This document shows, one piece after another, positions 45,900 through 54,479 of a stretch of 64,000 bases of DNA; the stretch's first letter is position 1; each line of letters opens with the position of its first letter. This DNA comes from Marinobacter arenosus (GTDB taxonomy: Bacteria > Pseudomonadota > Gammaproteobacteria > Pseudomonadales > Oleiphilaceae). Position numbers and translations under genes: made by a program. The DNA lies in NCBI RefSeq assembly GCF_019264345.1, contig NZ_JAHVAO010000001.1, positions 2,604,001 through 2,668,000 of the forward strand. The letters are read 5' to 3'. The notes under the pieces were generated by a model. It was given only the letters and a program-made list of their open reading frames with translations. It made no database searches and was not told the origin of the DNA.

Positions 45900-46123
45900 C
45901 TGTGTACTCCTCACTTTGGCTGATGTCATGGCTTCAGTGTGGGAGAGTCAACGCCGGGACGGAATGCGCGAAGAGGACGGCCATCGTTCAGGATGGGCCA
46001 GCGGGGATGGCGCAATTGACTAAGTTGACGGTGTCACACCTGCCCCCCGCCCCACTGTGGCGCCGGAGACCTTCTGATAGAGTCGGGACATCGCGTTTGG
46101 AAACTTCCCGCAAAGGACCTCTT

Positions 46124-47230
46124 ATGACAACAACCGGACCGGAAAAAGAACGGCGGATGCTGGGCCTGTTCCTGGTGCCCGGCGTGTACATGCGGGTCCT
46201 GGCGGAAACGGTCCGGCAGCTCGGCCACAATGATCGGAAGCTCTACGACGGGCTCAACTTCACCGCCGATGACCTCAAGGCCAACGACAGTCGGGTGTTT
46301 GTGACCGACGCGATCCTGATGGCGCAGCGTGCCCTGGATCTGGCGGGCCCGGACGGCCTGAGCTTTGCCCTGGCACGCGAGTTGCGGCTGACCATCCACG
46401 GGACACTCGGGTTTGCCGCCCTGACCAGCCCCACCTTCGAGGGCGCGCTGGATTCCGTGCACCGATACCTGCAATTGCGGGCGCCCTTTCTGAGCATGAA
46501 ACAGTCCCTGGCCGGCGAACGGGTCCTGGTGCAGCTGTGTACCGAGTTCGATGTACCCGAGCTCTACCCGTTCCTGGCCGAAACCGTCAGTGCCACCCTG
46601 ATCCTCCTGACCGAACAGCTGCTCGACCGCGACGACGCCCAGAGCAAGGGGTTTGCCCTGGAGCACGGCAAGCTGCCCGGCGTCACCGTGCGCCTGAGCG
46701 CACCCGAGCCGCCATACTATCGACGGTTTGCTGACCAGTTTCCGGTACAGTTTGAGTATGGTCAGCCGGAAGAAATGTTGGTCTTTCCCCGGCAATTGCT
46801 TGAGGTGCGCATGCGCCTGGCCGACGCCGATGCCTCGGAAATGGCCCGGGAGCAGTGTGAGTTCGAGTTGCAGAAGGCCCTGAAGGAGCAGGGAGACATC
46901 ACCCTGGCGATCCGCAATATGCTGAGGATGATGCCGGGGCCCCTACCGTCGCTGGAGGCCATGGCCGAACGCTTCTGCGTCTCGTCCCGGACCCTGAAGC
47001 GACGGCTGGCGGAGAAAGACACCCACTACCGGGAAATTGTCGAGTCGGTGCTCAAGGACCGCGCCATCCAGCTGCTGCGGTACACCAATCAGTCGGTCAG
47101 CGAGATTGCCTACGAGCTGGGGTACGCGGACCTATCCAATTTCAGCCGGGCGTTCCGCAAGTGGACTGGCAAGTCGGCCAGCGAGTTTCGGGAGGACGGG
47201 CCTGATCCGGCGCCCGAACTAGGGCCTTGA
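46124..47230 (+). CDS. AraC family transcriptional regulator with arabinose-binding-like N-terminus
   Basis: A 368-residue regulator: N-terminal PF12625-type ligand region (about 15-205) and two C-terminal helix-turn-helix units (about 270-360, MAERFCVSSRTLKRRLAEK and SVSEIAYELGYADLSNFSRAFRKWTG). OruR/ArgR-like layout. Start at MTTTGPEK with AAAGGA 7 bases upstream; the open frame runs 81 codons further without support. Divergent from the PF10118 gene, its likely target. Confidence 0.9.
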   Translation: MTTTGPEKERRMLGLFLVPGVYMRVLAETVRQLGHNDRKLYDGLNFTADDLKANDSRVFVTDAILMAQRALDLAGPDGLSFALARELRLTIHGTLGFAALTSPTFEGALDSVHRYLQLRAPFLSMKQSLAGERVLVQLCTEFDVPELYPFLAETVSATLILLTEQLLDRDDAQSKGFALEHGKLPGVTVRLSAPEPPYYRRFADQFPVQFEYGQPEEMLVFPRQLLEVRMRLADADASEMAREQCEFELQKALKEQGDITLAIRNMLRMMPGPLPSLEAMAERFCVSSRTLKRRLAEKDTHYREIVESVLKDRAIQLLRYTNQSVSEIAYELGYADLSNFSRAFRKWTGKSASEFREDGPDPAPELGP

Positions 47231-47279
47231 GGTGGGGTTTCCTCGTTTCTGTGACCGCTTCTATGGGAGCGTGGTCGCA

Positions 47280-47360
47280 GGGTGATGGTTTATTTTTTCA
47301 GAGAAAAAGAACTCGCTGCGCTCAGACACCTTTGTTCTCTGAAAAAATAAACCATCACCC
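47280..47360. repeat. Composite palindromic repeat, copy B
   Basis: Perfect 26-bp outer arms (47280-47305 and 47335-47360) enclose a 29-base loop holding the core AACTCGCTGCGCTCAGACA (47310-47328). The arms read GGGTGATGGTTTATTTTTTC and its complement, unlike any other copy. Lies 50 bases after the AraC gene. Confidence 0.93.
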
Positions 47361-47451
47361 CACGCCCTTCTGACTCATTAAGAAGCCGTCTCGTTGGTTT
47401 CAGTATTTTTGTCCTTTGTTTTCAGCAACTATGCCCTTATTGTCTGACGGA
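47361..47451. other. Spacer between repeats B and C, no gene seen
   Basis: The 378-base gap between the AraC and TM2 genes (47231-47608) is dominated by repeats B and C; these 91 bases between them and the flanks hold no supported gene. The TM2 promoter should be in 47539-47608, but no clear hexamers stand out. Confidence 0.5.
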
Positions 47452-47538
47452 CGGGGGCCGGATTATTTTTCCCGCCAGGAAAAAGATGTCTGAGCGCAAC
47501 GAGTTGTTTTTCCCAAGGGAAAAATAATCCAGCCCCCG
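47452..47538. repeat. Composite palindromic repeat, copy C (inverted core)
   Basis: Outer arms 47452-47473 and 47517-47538 (22 bp, one mismatch) and inner arms GGAAAAA/TTTTTCC around the core in reverse orientation (TGTCTGAGCGCAACGAGTT, 47487-47505). Each outer arm can also pair with its neighbouring inner arm (TTTTTCC-GGAAAAA; TTTTTCCC-GGGAAAAA), giving an alternative two-hairpin fold. Confidence 0.92.
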
Positions 47539-47608
47539 GCCAGCCACCGTCATAGTCAGGCTAGGTGATCACGGAACTGCGCAAACGAGCCATCATAAGG
47601 AAGCCAAT

Positions 47609-48016
47609 ATGGAAACCAGAACAGACACGCACAGCAAACTCTTCGGTTACCTGCTCTGGATCTTCGGATTCCTGGGCTCCCACCGTTTCTACTACGGCAA
47701 GCCCATCACCGGCACCATCTGGTTCTTCACCCTGGGCCTGCTGTTCATCGGCTGGATCATCGACCTGTTCCTGATCCCGTCCATGGACCGGGAGGCGGAC
47801 TTCCGTTTCCGTGAGGGCGAAGTCAGCTACAACATCGGCTGGCTGCTGCTGACCTTCACCGGCGTGTTCGGGCTGCACCGGATGTACATGGGGAAATGGA
47901 TCACCGGCATCATCTACCTGCTCACCGGCGGCCTGTTCCTGCTGGGCGTGCTCTACGATTTCTGGACCCTGAACGACCAGATCTCCGAACGAAACCGGGA
48001 GCATCGCTTCGGCTGA
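47609..48016 (+). CDS. Tandem TM2 domain membrane protein
   Basis: A 135-residue protein built from two copies of a TM2 unit: residues 10-50 (FGFLGSHRFYYGKPITGTIWFF) and 75-125 (FTGVFGLHRMYMGKWITGIIYLL), each with the G-x-H-R-x-Y motif and a hairpin of two helices. Most TM2 proteins have one unit, so this is an internal duplication. Function unknown. Its stop directly abuts the stop of the convergent WS/DGAT gene. Confidence 0.88.
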   Translation: METRTDTHSKLFGYLLWIFGFLGSHRFYYGKPITGTIWFFTLGLLFIGWIIDLFLIPSMDREADFRFREGEVSYNIGWLLLTFTGVFGLHRMYMGKWITGIIYLLTGGLFLLGVLYDFWTLNDQISERNREHRFG

Positions 48017-49381
48017 TCAGAGCGTGGCCGCGCGTTCCAGCTCTACCAGGCCGTCCTCCAGGTAGTCGAGCATGCGTTGCAGGCTGGGCAGCGTGCGGCG
48101 GCAGCCGATCAGACCGAACTCGACCTGGTCCCGGTAGCTGGTCAGGGTCATGTTCAATGCCAACCGGTCCATGGCAATGGAGACCGGGTACATGCCTTCC
48201 AGCCGGGCGCCGTTCCAGTAGCGGGTTTCTTTCGGGCCGGGCACGTTGGAGATAACCACGTTGAAGGTCTGCCATTTCGGCGCCATGCCGGTGAGCAGGT
48301 GGAAGGCCGCCGGTGCCAGAGTCAGGGCGGTGTAATTGAGAATCTCCTCCGAGGACATCTTGGCGTAGCGGTCTTTGGCCAGTTTGACGTCCTGATGGAT
48401 GTGCATCAGCCGGGCAACGGGATCGACGAGATCGGTGCCCAGGGACGCCAGGATGATGCCCACCTGATTGCCCTCGGCGCTGTCGTCGTGGCGCAGGGAG
48501 ACCGGCACCATCGCGATCAGCGGCTTGTCGGGCAAGGCGTCCAGGTTCATCAGGTAAGTGCGCAGGGCACTGGCACACATCGCCATCACCACGTCGTTCA
48601 CCGTTGTGCCAAACGCCCGGCAGACCTGGCGGATTCGTTCCATGCCGTAGGACTGTGCCGCGAAACGTCGGGAACCGGTAATCTTCTGGTTCAGTAGGCT
48701 ACGCGGTGCGTGGAAAATCGAGTCGTAGGCAGGGTTCTTCCGGGCCTCGTTGACGGTGCGCAGGATTTCCCGAGCCACCGTGGGCACGGTGCCCAACTGC
48801 TTCCCGGATTCGCCCAGCAAATGACCAATACTGCGCCAGAGCGTCGGCCGGCTGGCGCTGTCCCGCCCGGCACCTGCCGGCAGGTCCCAGATGGGTGGCA
48901 TGTTCCGCTCAGAGGGATCGGTGCTCAACATGCGTTGACCCATGCGCATGGCGGATACCCCATCCATCAGCGCATGGTGAACCTTGATGTAGAGTGCAAA
49001 CTGGCGGTCCCCCAGACCTTCAATCAGGTGAAACTCCCACAATGGCCGTTCCCGGTCCATCAGGTGTGAATGCTCCGCTGAGACGAAGGTCAGGAGTTCC
49101 CGGATACGCCCGGGCGTGGGCAACGCCTCGAAGCGGAAGTGATGTTCCAGGTCCAGATGTTCGTCGTGGACCCACACCGGCTGGGCCAATCGGGTGTCGA
49201 GGCGTCGATCGAACGGTGCCGTGACCTCCGTGTGCTGGCGGAGCTGGTCGGCCAACTGGGCGACGTAGTCGTCCGGGGCGTCGTCCGGAAACGAAAACAG
49301 CTGCAGGCCGCCCACGTGCATGGGTTGCTGTCGCTTTTCGAGCCATAGGAACAGCTGGTCGGTGGGGCTCAGGGGTTTCAC
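48017..49381 (-). CDS. Wax ester synthase/diacylglycerol acyltransferase (WS/DGAT)
   Basis: A 454-residue bifunctional acyltransferase that esterifies long-chain alcohols or diacylglycerol with acyl-CoA to make storage lipid. Catalytic HHALMDG lies at 135-141; other family motifs are PLSPTDQLFLW at the N-terminus, NDVVMAMCASALRTYL and ISNVPGP near the end. The GTG start has AAGGA 8 bases upstream and yields the usual length; the open frame extends 23 codons further. Typical of Marinobacter, which keeps several copies. Confidence 0.93.
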   Translation of the reverse strand: MKPLSPTDQLFLWLEKRQQPMHVGGLQLFSFPDDAPDDYVAQLADQLRQHTEVTAPFDRRLDTRLAQPVWVHDEHLDLEHHFRFEALPTPGRIRELLTFVSAEHSHLMDRERPLWEFHLIEGLGDRQFALYIKVHHALMDGVSAMRMGQRMLSTDPSERNMPPIWDLPAGAGRDSASRPTLWRSIGHLLGESGKQLGTVPTVAREILRTVNEARKNPAYDSIFHAPRSLLNQKITGSRRFAAQSYGMERIRQVCRAFGTTVNDVVMAMCASALRTYLMNLDALPDKPLIAMVPVSLRHDDSAEGNQVGIILASLGTDLVDPVARLMHIHQDVKLAKDRYAKMSSEEILNYTALTLAPAAFHLLTGMAPKWQTFNVVISNVPGPKETRYWNGARLEGMYPVSIAMDRLALNMTLTSYRDQVEFGLIGCRRTLPSLQRMLDYLEDGLVELERAATL

Positions 49382-49543
49382 GCTGCCATCCTTTTCATTG
49401 GGTGTCTGGGCCGATAGTAGCCTAATTGCCGACGGTCTAAATTGACCCATTCGCGAATTCCGGAGTTGCTGGCGGTCAGGTCTGGTCTAAGGTTCATTTC
49501 GTAGCACTTAATTCGGGTTATCAAAAAGATCGGAGGGTGCCGG

Positions 49544-50641
49544 GTGCGAGTATTGGGAGGAATGCGAAGGGCGACTGTCCACGGGAACGTCCGGTTGGGG
49601 GCGTTGCTGTTGTGGCTGGTTGCGGCGGTGGCGTCCGCGCAACAGGCCCCGGGAGTCCGGCTCGAGACCGTGTCCAGGGAACCCATTATCCAGGAGGTGT
49701 CGCTCAACGGCACCGTCAATCCGTTGCGGGTGTCGTCGATTTCGCCTGCCGTGGCCGGACTGTTGGATTCGGTCAGGGTTGAAGTCGGCGATCGGGTATC
49801 CCGGGATGACGTACTGGTTGAACTCGATGACGAGCAGGCCGTCTACGAACTGGCAGCCGCCAGGGCCGAAACCGACCAGGCCCGTGCGTTGCTGGCGGAG
49901 GCGGAGCGGCGGCTCGAGGAAGCGCGTTCGGTCGGCGCCGGCCGGAACATTGCCGCCACCGAGGTACGCAGCCGCGAAAGCGACGTGGTGGCTGCCCGCG
50001 CTGCCCTCGCCCGGCTTGCGGCCGTGGTCAATCAGATGGAGGTCCGCGTTCGCCGGCACCATGTACGGGCGCCCTTCGACGGTGTCGTCAGTGAGCGGAC
50101 CAGTGACCTCGGTGAGTGGGTCACTCCGGGTGACGAACTGCTTCGGCTGGTGGACACCACCAACCTGCGCCTGGATTTCCAGGTGCCCCAGGAGTATTTC
50201 GACCGGTTGGATGAAGGCTCCAGCCTGCGGGTTCGACAGGGGACTGGTTTTGTCGAGGCAACCATCAACACCCGGGTTCCGGTGACCGACCCGCAGTCGC
50301 GGACCTTCCTGCTGCGGGCGCTCCAGCCTGAGGGCGCCGGATTCTGGCCGGGCATGGCGGTGCAGGCCGTACTCCGGGTCAGCACCGGAGAGGAAGGGCT
50401 GACCGTTTCCCGGGACGCCATCAACCGCTACCCCGAGGGCCGGGTGACGGTCTGGATTGCCCAATCTGCCGAGGGCGACACCTACACCGTGAGTGAAAAA
50501 CGGGTGCGCCTGGGGACCGCCTTCAAGGGTCGGGTTGAGGTCACCGATGGCCTGAGCGGGGGTGAGCAGGTGGTTATTCGGGGCAACGAGTCGCTCAGTG
50601 AGGGGATTACCGTCCGGATTGCTGAGCGGGAGGCCCGCTGA
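49544..50641 (+). CDS. RND efflux periplasmic adaptor (membrane fusion protein)
   Basis: A 365-residue exported adaptor: signal peptide (about 1-32, ending ASAQQ), lipoyl-like and barrel-sandwich motifs, a helical hairpin (about 100-160), and a beta-barrel domain (about 200-280). The GTG start has GGAGG 7 bases upstream; the ATG at codon 7 is too close to its own GGAGGA. The stop TGA shares its A with the ATG of the RND gene. No outer-membrane TolC-like gene follows. Confidence 0.9.
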   Translation: MRVLGGMRRATVHGNVRLGALLLWLVAAVASAQQAPGVRLETVSREPIIQEVSLNGTVNPLRVSSISPAVAGLLDSVRVEVGDRVSRDDVLVELDDEQAVYELAAARAETDQARALLAEAERRLEEARSVGAGRNIAATEVRSRESDVVAARAALARLAAVVNQMEVRVRRHHVRAPFDGVVSERTSDLGEWVTPGDELLRLVDTTNLRLDFQVPQEYFDRLDEGSSLRVRQGTGFVEATINTRVPVTDPQSRTFLLRALQPEGAGFWPGMAVQAVLRVSTGEEGLTVSRDAINRYPEGRVTVWIAQSAEGDTYTVSEKRVRLGTAFKGRVEVTDGLSGGEQVVIRGNESLSEGITVRIAEREAR

Positions 50642-53600
50642 TGTTTGCCGGCGTGATCCGCCACGGTATCCTCGTCGCCGTTATTGCCCTGATCGTCGCG
50701 ATCCTGGGGACCGCGGCCGCGTTCCGGATACCGGTGCAGATGATTCCGGATCTGGAGGTTCGGACGGTCACCGTCGAAACCCGTTGGCCGGGCGCCACGC
50801 CCCAGGACATCGAGAAAGAGATCCTGATCGAACAGGAACGGTACCTGCGCAACGTGCCGAACCTGAGCCGGATGATGGCGACCGCGGAGAGTGGCTCGGC
50901 GGAAATCGAGCTGGAGTTTCCGTTCGGTGTCGACATCACCGAAACCCTCATTCAGATCAACAATGCCCTCAGCCAGGTTCCTGATTACCCCCGCAATGTT
51001 GATGAACCCCGTATCGTGGCCGCGTCCTTCTCTTCGAATTCCTTCATGTACCTGCGTGTCTCGACCCTGGAAGGCAATCCTCGGGAGCTGGACATCGAGC
51101 TGATGCGCGATTTCATTGAAGACCGGGTGCGCCCCCGGATGGAAAGCGTACCCGGGGTGTCGGAAGTGGAAGTCGGGGGTGGCGCCGACCGGCAGATGCA
51201 GATCATTGTCGACGCGGCGGCGCTGGCCCAGCGTGGCCTGAGCCTGGTGGACCTGCGCGATGCGGTCACCGATCGCAACCGGGACATCTCCGGTGGCGAG
51301 ATTGAGGCCGGCAAGCGCCGCTACCTGCTGCGTACCGTCGGCCGCTTCGACGATATCGAGGCGCTTGAACGGCTGGTGGTCCTTCGCCAGGGCGACAGTG
51401 TGGTGCGGTTGGGGGAGGTGGCCCGGGTTGAGCCCGGCCACTCCCGCATCCGGGAATTGGCGAAGATCAACGGCCGGCGGGTCATCGGTCTGCAGGTCCG
51501 GCGCGAAAGCGGCTCCAACGTCATCGACATCAAGCACGCGATGATGGACGAGGTGGCCGCCATCAACGACGAGGTCCTCAGACCGGCCGGCATGATCCTG
51601 GAATTGACGGCGGACGATGCCCGTTACGTCGAGGCGTCCATCGCCAACGTCTGGACCAACCTGGGCATCGGCGCGGTGTTTGCCACCCTGGTCATGTACC
51701 TGTTCCTTCGATCCGGCCGGGCGACGCTGGCCGGTGTATGCGGGATTCCACTCTGTGCCATCGCGGCGTTCATCGGCCTGCTGATCACCGGACGCACCAT
51801 CAACGTGATCTCGCTGGCGGGCATTGCCTTTGCGATTGGCATGACCGTGGACAACAGCATCGTGGTGCTGGAGAACATTGAACGACACCGCCGTCTGGGC
51901 CTGGATCGCTTCGAGTCGGCGCTCAAGGGCGTGAAGGAAGTCTGGCCCGCCGTGCTGGCCTCCACCGCCACCACCATGCTGGTTTTCCTGCCGATCCTGT
52001 TCATCGATGAGGAAGCCGGGCAGCTCTATTCGGACGTTGCCATCGCCATTTCGGCCGCCATCCTGGCCTCAATGCTGGTGGCCATCACGATCATCCCGAC
52101 CCTCTGCGCCCGGCTGGATTTCGGCCGCGGAACGGTCCAGACCGATCAATACGGCAATGAGACCGCCGGCGGCTGGGCCACCACCGTGATGGCGACCGTG
52201 CGCTGGCTGGTGTCCGGCTCGGTGCGGCGGATCCTGGTGATCGCCACCACCGTGCTGGCGAGTGCCTGGGTGATCCTGTTCCTGACACCACCGGCGGAGT
52301 ACCTGCCCGAGGGCGAGGAACCCAAGACCTTTGCCGCCATGAGCGCACCGCCCGGCTACAACCTGGACGAAATGGCCGCGATCGGGCAGCAGGTGGAAGA
52401 CCATTTCCTGCCCCATGTAAACGCGGACGGTGCGGCCTACGCGGCGGGCGAGACCGGTGTGCCGCCGATGGCCTACCTGAACCTGCAGATCACGCCCACC
52501 GGCCTGAGAATCATCGCGGAGACCCTGGAACCGACGCACATCGAGGCGTTGATGGACGAGATCACCCGGGTCTACGAGCAGTTTCCGGGCATGCGCGCGT
52601 TTGCCGCCAAGGGGTCGATCATTTCCAGCAATGACGGCGGCACCCGCAGCATCAATCTGGACATTTCCGGGCCGGACCTGGTCTCGGTCTATCAGGCCGC
52701 CAACGCTGCCTACCGGCAGGCCGAGGCCATTTTCGACAACCCGCGGATCCAGAGCCAGCCGTCGACCCTGTCCCTGGCTCAGCCGCTGATCCAGATCCGG
52801 CCGGACTGGGACCGGGCGGCCGAACTGGGCCTGGATACCGAAGCCATCGGTTTTACGGTGGCGTCGCTGACCGAAGGCAGTTACATCGACGACTTCTTTC
52901 TCGATGACGACAAGATCGATATCTACCTGTACGGCCGCGAGGGCCGGGATTCAAAGCTCACCCGGCTGCCGGATGTCATGGTGCACACGCCCGAAGGCGC
53001 CACCCTGCCGCTGTCCAGTGTGGCGGCCATCGAGGAAACCGTGGATACCAGTGTGGTCCGGCGGGTGGACGGTCGACGAACGGTCACCCTCAACGTGATT
53101 CCACCCGGGGACGTTCCGCTGGAAGCTGGCGTGGAACGGGTGCGTACCGAGTTGCTGCAGGCGATGCGGGAGAAAGGCACGTTGCCGGCCAGTGTGAACG
53201 TTGACATCTCCGGTGCCAGTGACCAGCTCAACGCCACCCGCGACGCCCTGGCTGGTAACTTCATCATCGCCATTGCCATTGTCTACCTGGTCCTGGTGGC
53301 GATCTTTGCGCACTGGGGCTTCCCGCTGCTGATCCTGACCGCGATTCCCCTGGGCGTTGCCGGTGGCATTGTCGGCCTGGCCTTGATGAACCTGGTCGGG
53401 GGCCTGCTGCCGTTGCTCGGCCTGCAGCCGCTGCGCCAGCCCTTCGACATGATCACCATGCTGGGCTTCCTGATCCTGATGGGTACGGTGGTGAATAACC
53501 CGATTCTGGTGCTGGACCAGGCCCGCCAGAACCTGCGTCACAAGGGCGGCTCGGTGGTGGACGCGGTTACGGATGCGGTCCGCACCCGCCTGCGCCCCAT

Positions 53601-53805
53601 CGCCATGACGACCCTGACCACGCTGTGTGGCCTGTCGCCCCTGGTGTTCCTGCAGGGCGAGGGTACCGAGCTCTATCGTGGCGTGGGGGCGATTGTGCTG
53701 TTTGGCCTGGTGGGTGCGGCGATTGTGACGGTGACGTTTCTGCCGGCGCTGACCATCGTTGTTCTGGGCTGGCGGGAGCGTTTCAGGACGGCCTCTGGCC
53801 GGTAG
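50641..53805 (+). CDS. RND family efflux permease (AcrB-like)
   Basis: A 1054-residue trimer-type RND pump with twelve helices and two large periplasmic loops. The helix-4 proton-relay segment reads GMTVDNSIVVLEN, so the second of the two Asp residues of AcrB (Asp408) is Asn here, a variant known in several RND subgroups. Translationally coupled to the adaptor gene through TGATG. Substrate unknown. Copy D of the repeat family lies 28 bases after the stop. Confidence 0.92.
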   Translation: MFAGVIRHGILVAVIALIVAILGTAAAFRIPVQMIPDLEVRTVTVETRWPGATPQDIEKEILIEQERYLRNVPNLSRMMATAESGSAEIELEFPFGVDITETLIQINNALSQVPDYPRNVDEPRIVAASFSSNSFMYLRVSTLEGNPRELDIELMRDFIEDRVRPRMESVPGVSEVEVGGGADRQMQIIVDAAALAQRGLSLVDLRDAVTDRNRDISGGEIEAGKRRYLLRTVGRFDDIEALERLVVLRQGDSVVRLGEVARVEPGHSRIRELAKINGRRVIGLQVRRESGSNVIDIKHAMMDEVAAINDEVLRPAGMILELTADDARYVEASIANVWTNLGIGAVFATLVMYLFLRSGRATLAGVCGIPLCAIAAFIGLLITGRTINVISLAGIAFAIGMTVDNSIVVLENIERHRRLGLDRFESALKGVKEVWPAVLASTATTMLVFLPILFIDEEAGQLYSDVAIAISAAILASMLVAITIIPTLCARLDFGRGTVQTDQYGNETAGGWATTVMATVRWLVSGSVRRILVIATTVLASAWVILFLTPPAEYLPEGEEPKTFAAMSAPPGYNLDEMAAIGQQVEDHFLPHVNADGAAYAAGETGVPPMAYLNLQITPTGLRIIAETLEPTHIEALMDEITRVYEQFPGMRAFAAKGSIISSNDGGTRSINLDISGPDLVSVYQAANAAYRQAEAIFDNPRIQSQPSTLSLAQPLIQIRPDWDRAAELGLDTEAIGFTVASLTEGSYIDDFFLDDDKIDIYLYGREGRDSKLTRLPDVMVHTPEGATLPLSSVAAIEETVDTSVVRRVDGRRTVTLNVIPPGDVPLEAGVERVRTELLQAMREKGTLPASVNVDISGASDQLNATRDALAGNFIIAIAIVYLVLVAIFAHWGFPLLILTAIPLGVAGGIVGLALMNLVGGLLPLLGLQPLRQPFDMITMLGFLILMGTVVNNPILVLDQARQNLRHKGGSVVDAVTDAVRTRLRPIAMTTLTTLCGLSPLVFLQGEGTELYRGVGAIVLFGLVGAAIVTVTFLPALTIVVLGWRERFRTASGR

Positions 53806-53833
53806 CGGTTTTCTCAGGGGGTATCGCCGCTTC

Positions 53834-53920
53834 GGGGGTGTGGTGTCTTTTTTCTTTGGGAAAAAGAACTCGCTGCGCTCAGACAGCTTTTTCCTGGCAG
53901 AAAAAAGACACCACACCCCC
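53834..53920. repeat. Composite palindromic repeat, copy D
   Basis: Perfect 22-bp outer arms (53834-53855 and 53899-53920, GGGGGTGTGGTGTCTTTTTTCT and complement) and perfect 8-bp inner arms GGAAAAAG/CTTTTTCC around the core AACTCGCTGCGCTCAGACA (53867-53885). Lies between the convergent RND and nirD genes. Confidence 0.93.
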
Positions 53921-53956
53921 AAATCGGCTTGTTCGGCTGCTCAGATCGACCGATTT

Positions 53957-54325
53957 TCAGGCTACGGCGGATTCTGACTGATTAACTGGGACTTCCAGCC
54001 GGATTTTGTCACCGTCCAACAGCACGGGATAGGTTCTGACCGACACGTTTTCATCTTCCAGGCACTGGCCGGTTACCAGGCTGAAGTGCTGCTTGTACAG
54101 CGGCGATGCCACCACGGGTTCGCCCTTCAAATCCCCTGTGATTCCACGAGCCAGCACATTGGCACCGCTGAACGGGTCGGTATGGCTGATGGCAAACAAC
54201 GCCGGCAGCCGGTGCGGCAAATAGAATACCGCCACCGGTCCATCGTCAGTCCAGACCGCAATACCGGATTCCGGCACCAGATCCTCAACGGTACAAACCG
54301 CGTCCCAACAAGTACGAGCTTTCAT
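53957..54325 (-). CDS. nirD: Nitrite reductase (NADH) small subunit
   Basis: A 122-residue Rieske-fold subunit of assimilatory NADH-nitrite reductase. As in other NirD proteins the Rieske Cys/His ligands are absent; FYLPHR, FAISHTDPFSGANVLARGI and the C-terminal FSLVTGQCLEDE segment are characteristic. It pairs with NirB encoded 154 bases upstream; repeat copy E occupies that gap. Start ATG has AAGGAG upstream. Confidence 0.93.
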   Translation of the reverse strand: MKARTCWDAVCTVEDLVPESGIAVWTDDGPVAVFYLPHRLPALFAISHTDPFSGANVLARGITGDLKGEPVVASPLYKQHFSLVTGQCLEDENVSVRTYPVLLDGDKIRLEVPVNQSESAVA

Positions 54326-54371
54326 GGCTGTTCTCCTTTAATTCTGTCTATCTCAGGGTTCCCTGAGTGAG

Positions 54372-54455
54372 GCGGTATGGGTGTGCTTTTCCGCCGGGAA
54401 AAGATGTCTGAGCGCAGCGAGTTATTTTCCCAGAGGAAAAGTACTCCCTTGCCGC
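54372..54455. repeat. Composite palindromic repeat, copy E (inverted core, within nirB-nirD operon)
   Basis: Inner arms GGGAAAA/TTTTCCC are perfect and flank the reversed core TGTCTGAGCGCAGCGAGTT (54405-54423). Outer arms (54372-54392 and 54435-54455) are imperfect, with about five mismatches over 21 bases. It lies in the intercistronic gap between nirB and nirD. Confidence 0.88.
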
Positions 54456-54479
54456 CGCGCTCTTGCACCCAAAAACAGG

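Noticed and set aside
45881..46123. N-terminal extension of the AraC regulator (81 codons)
   Set aside because: It overlaps the divergent gene's 5' end and promoter, has no domain, and AAAGGA supports the later ATG.
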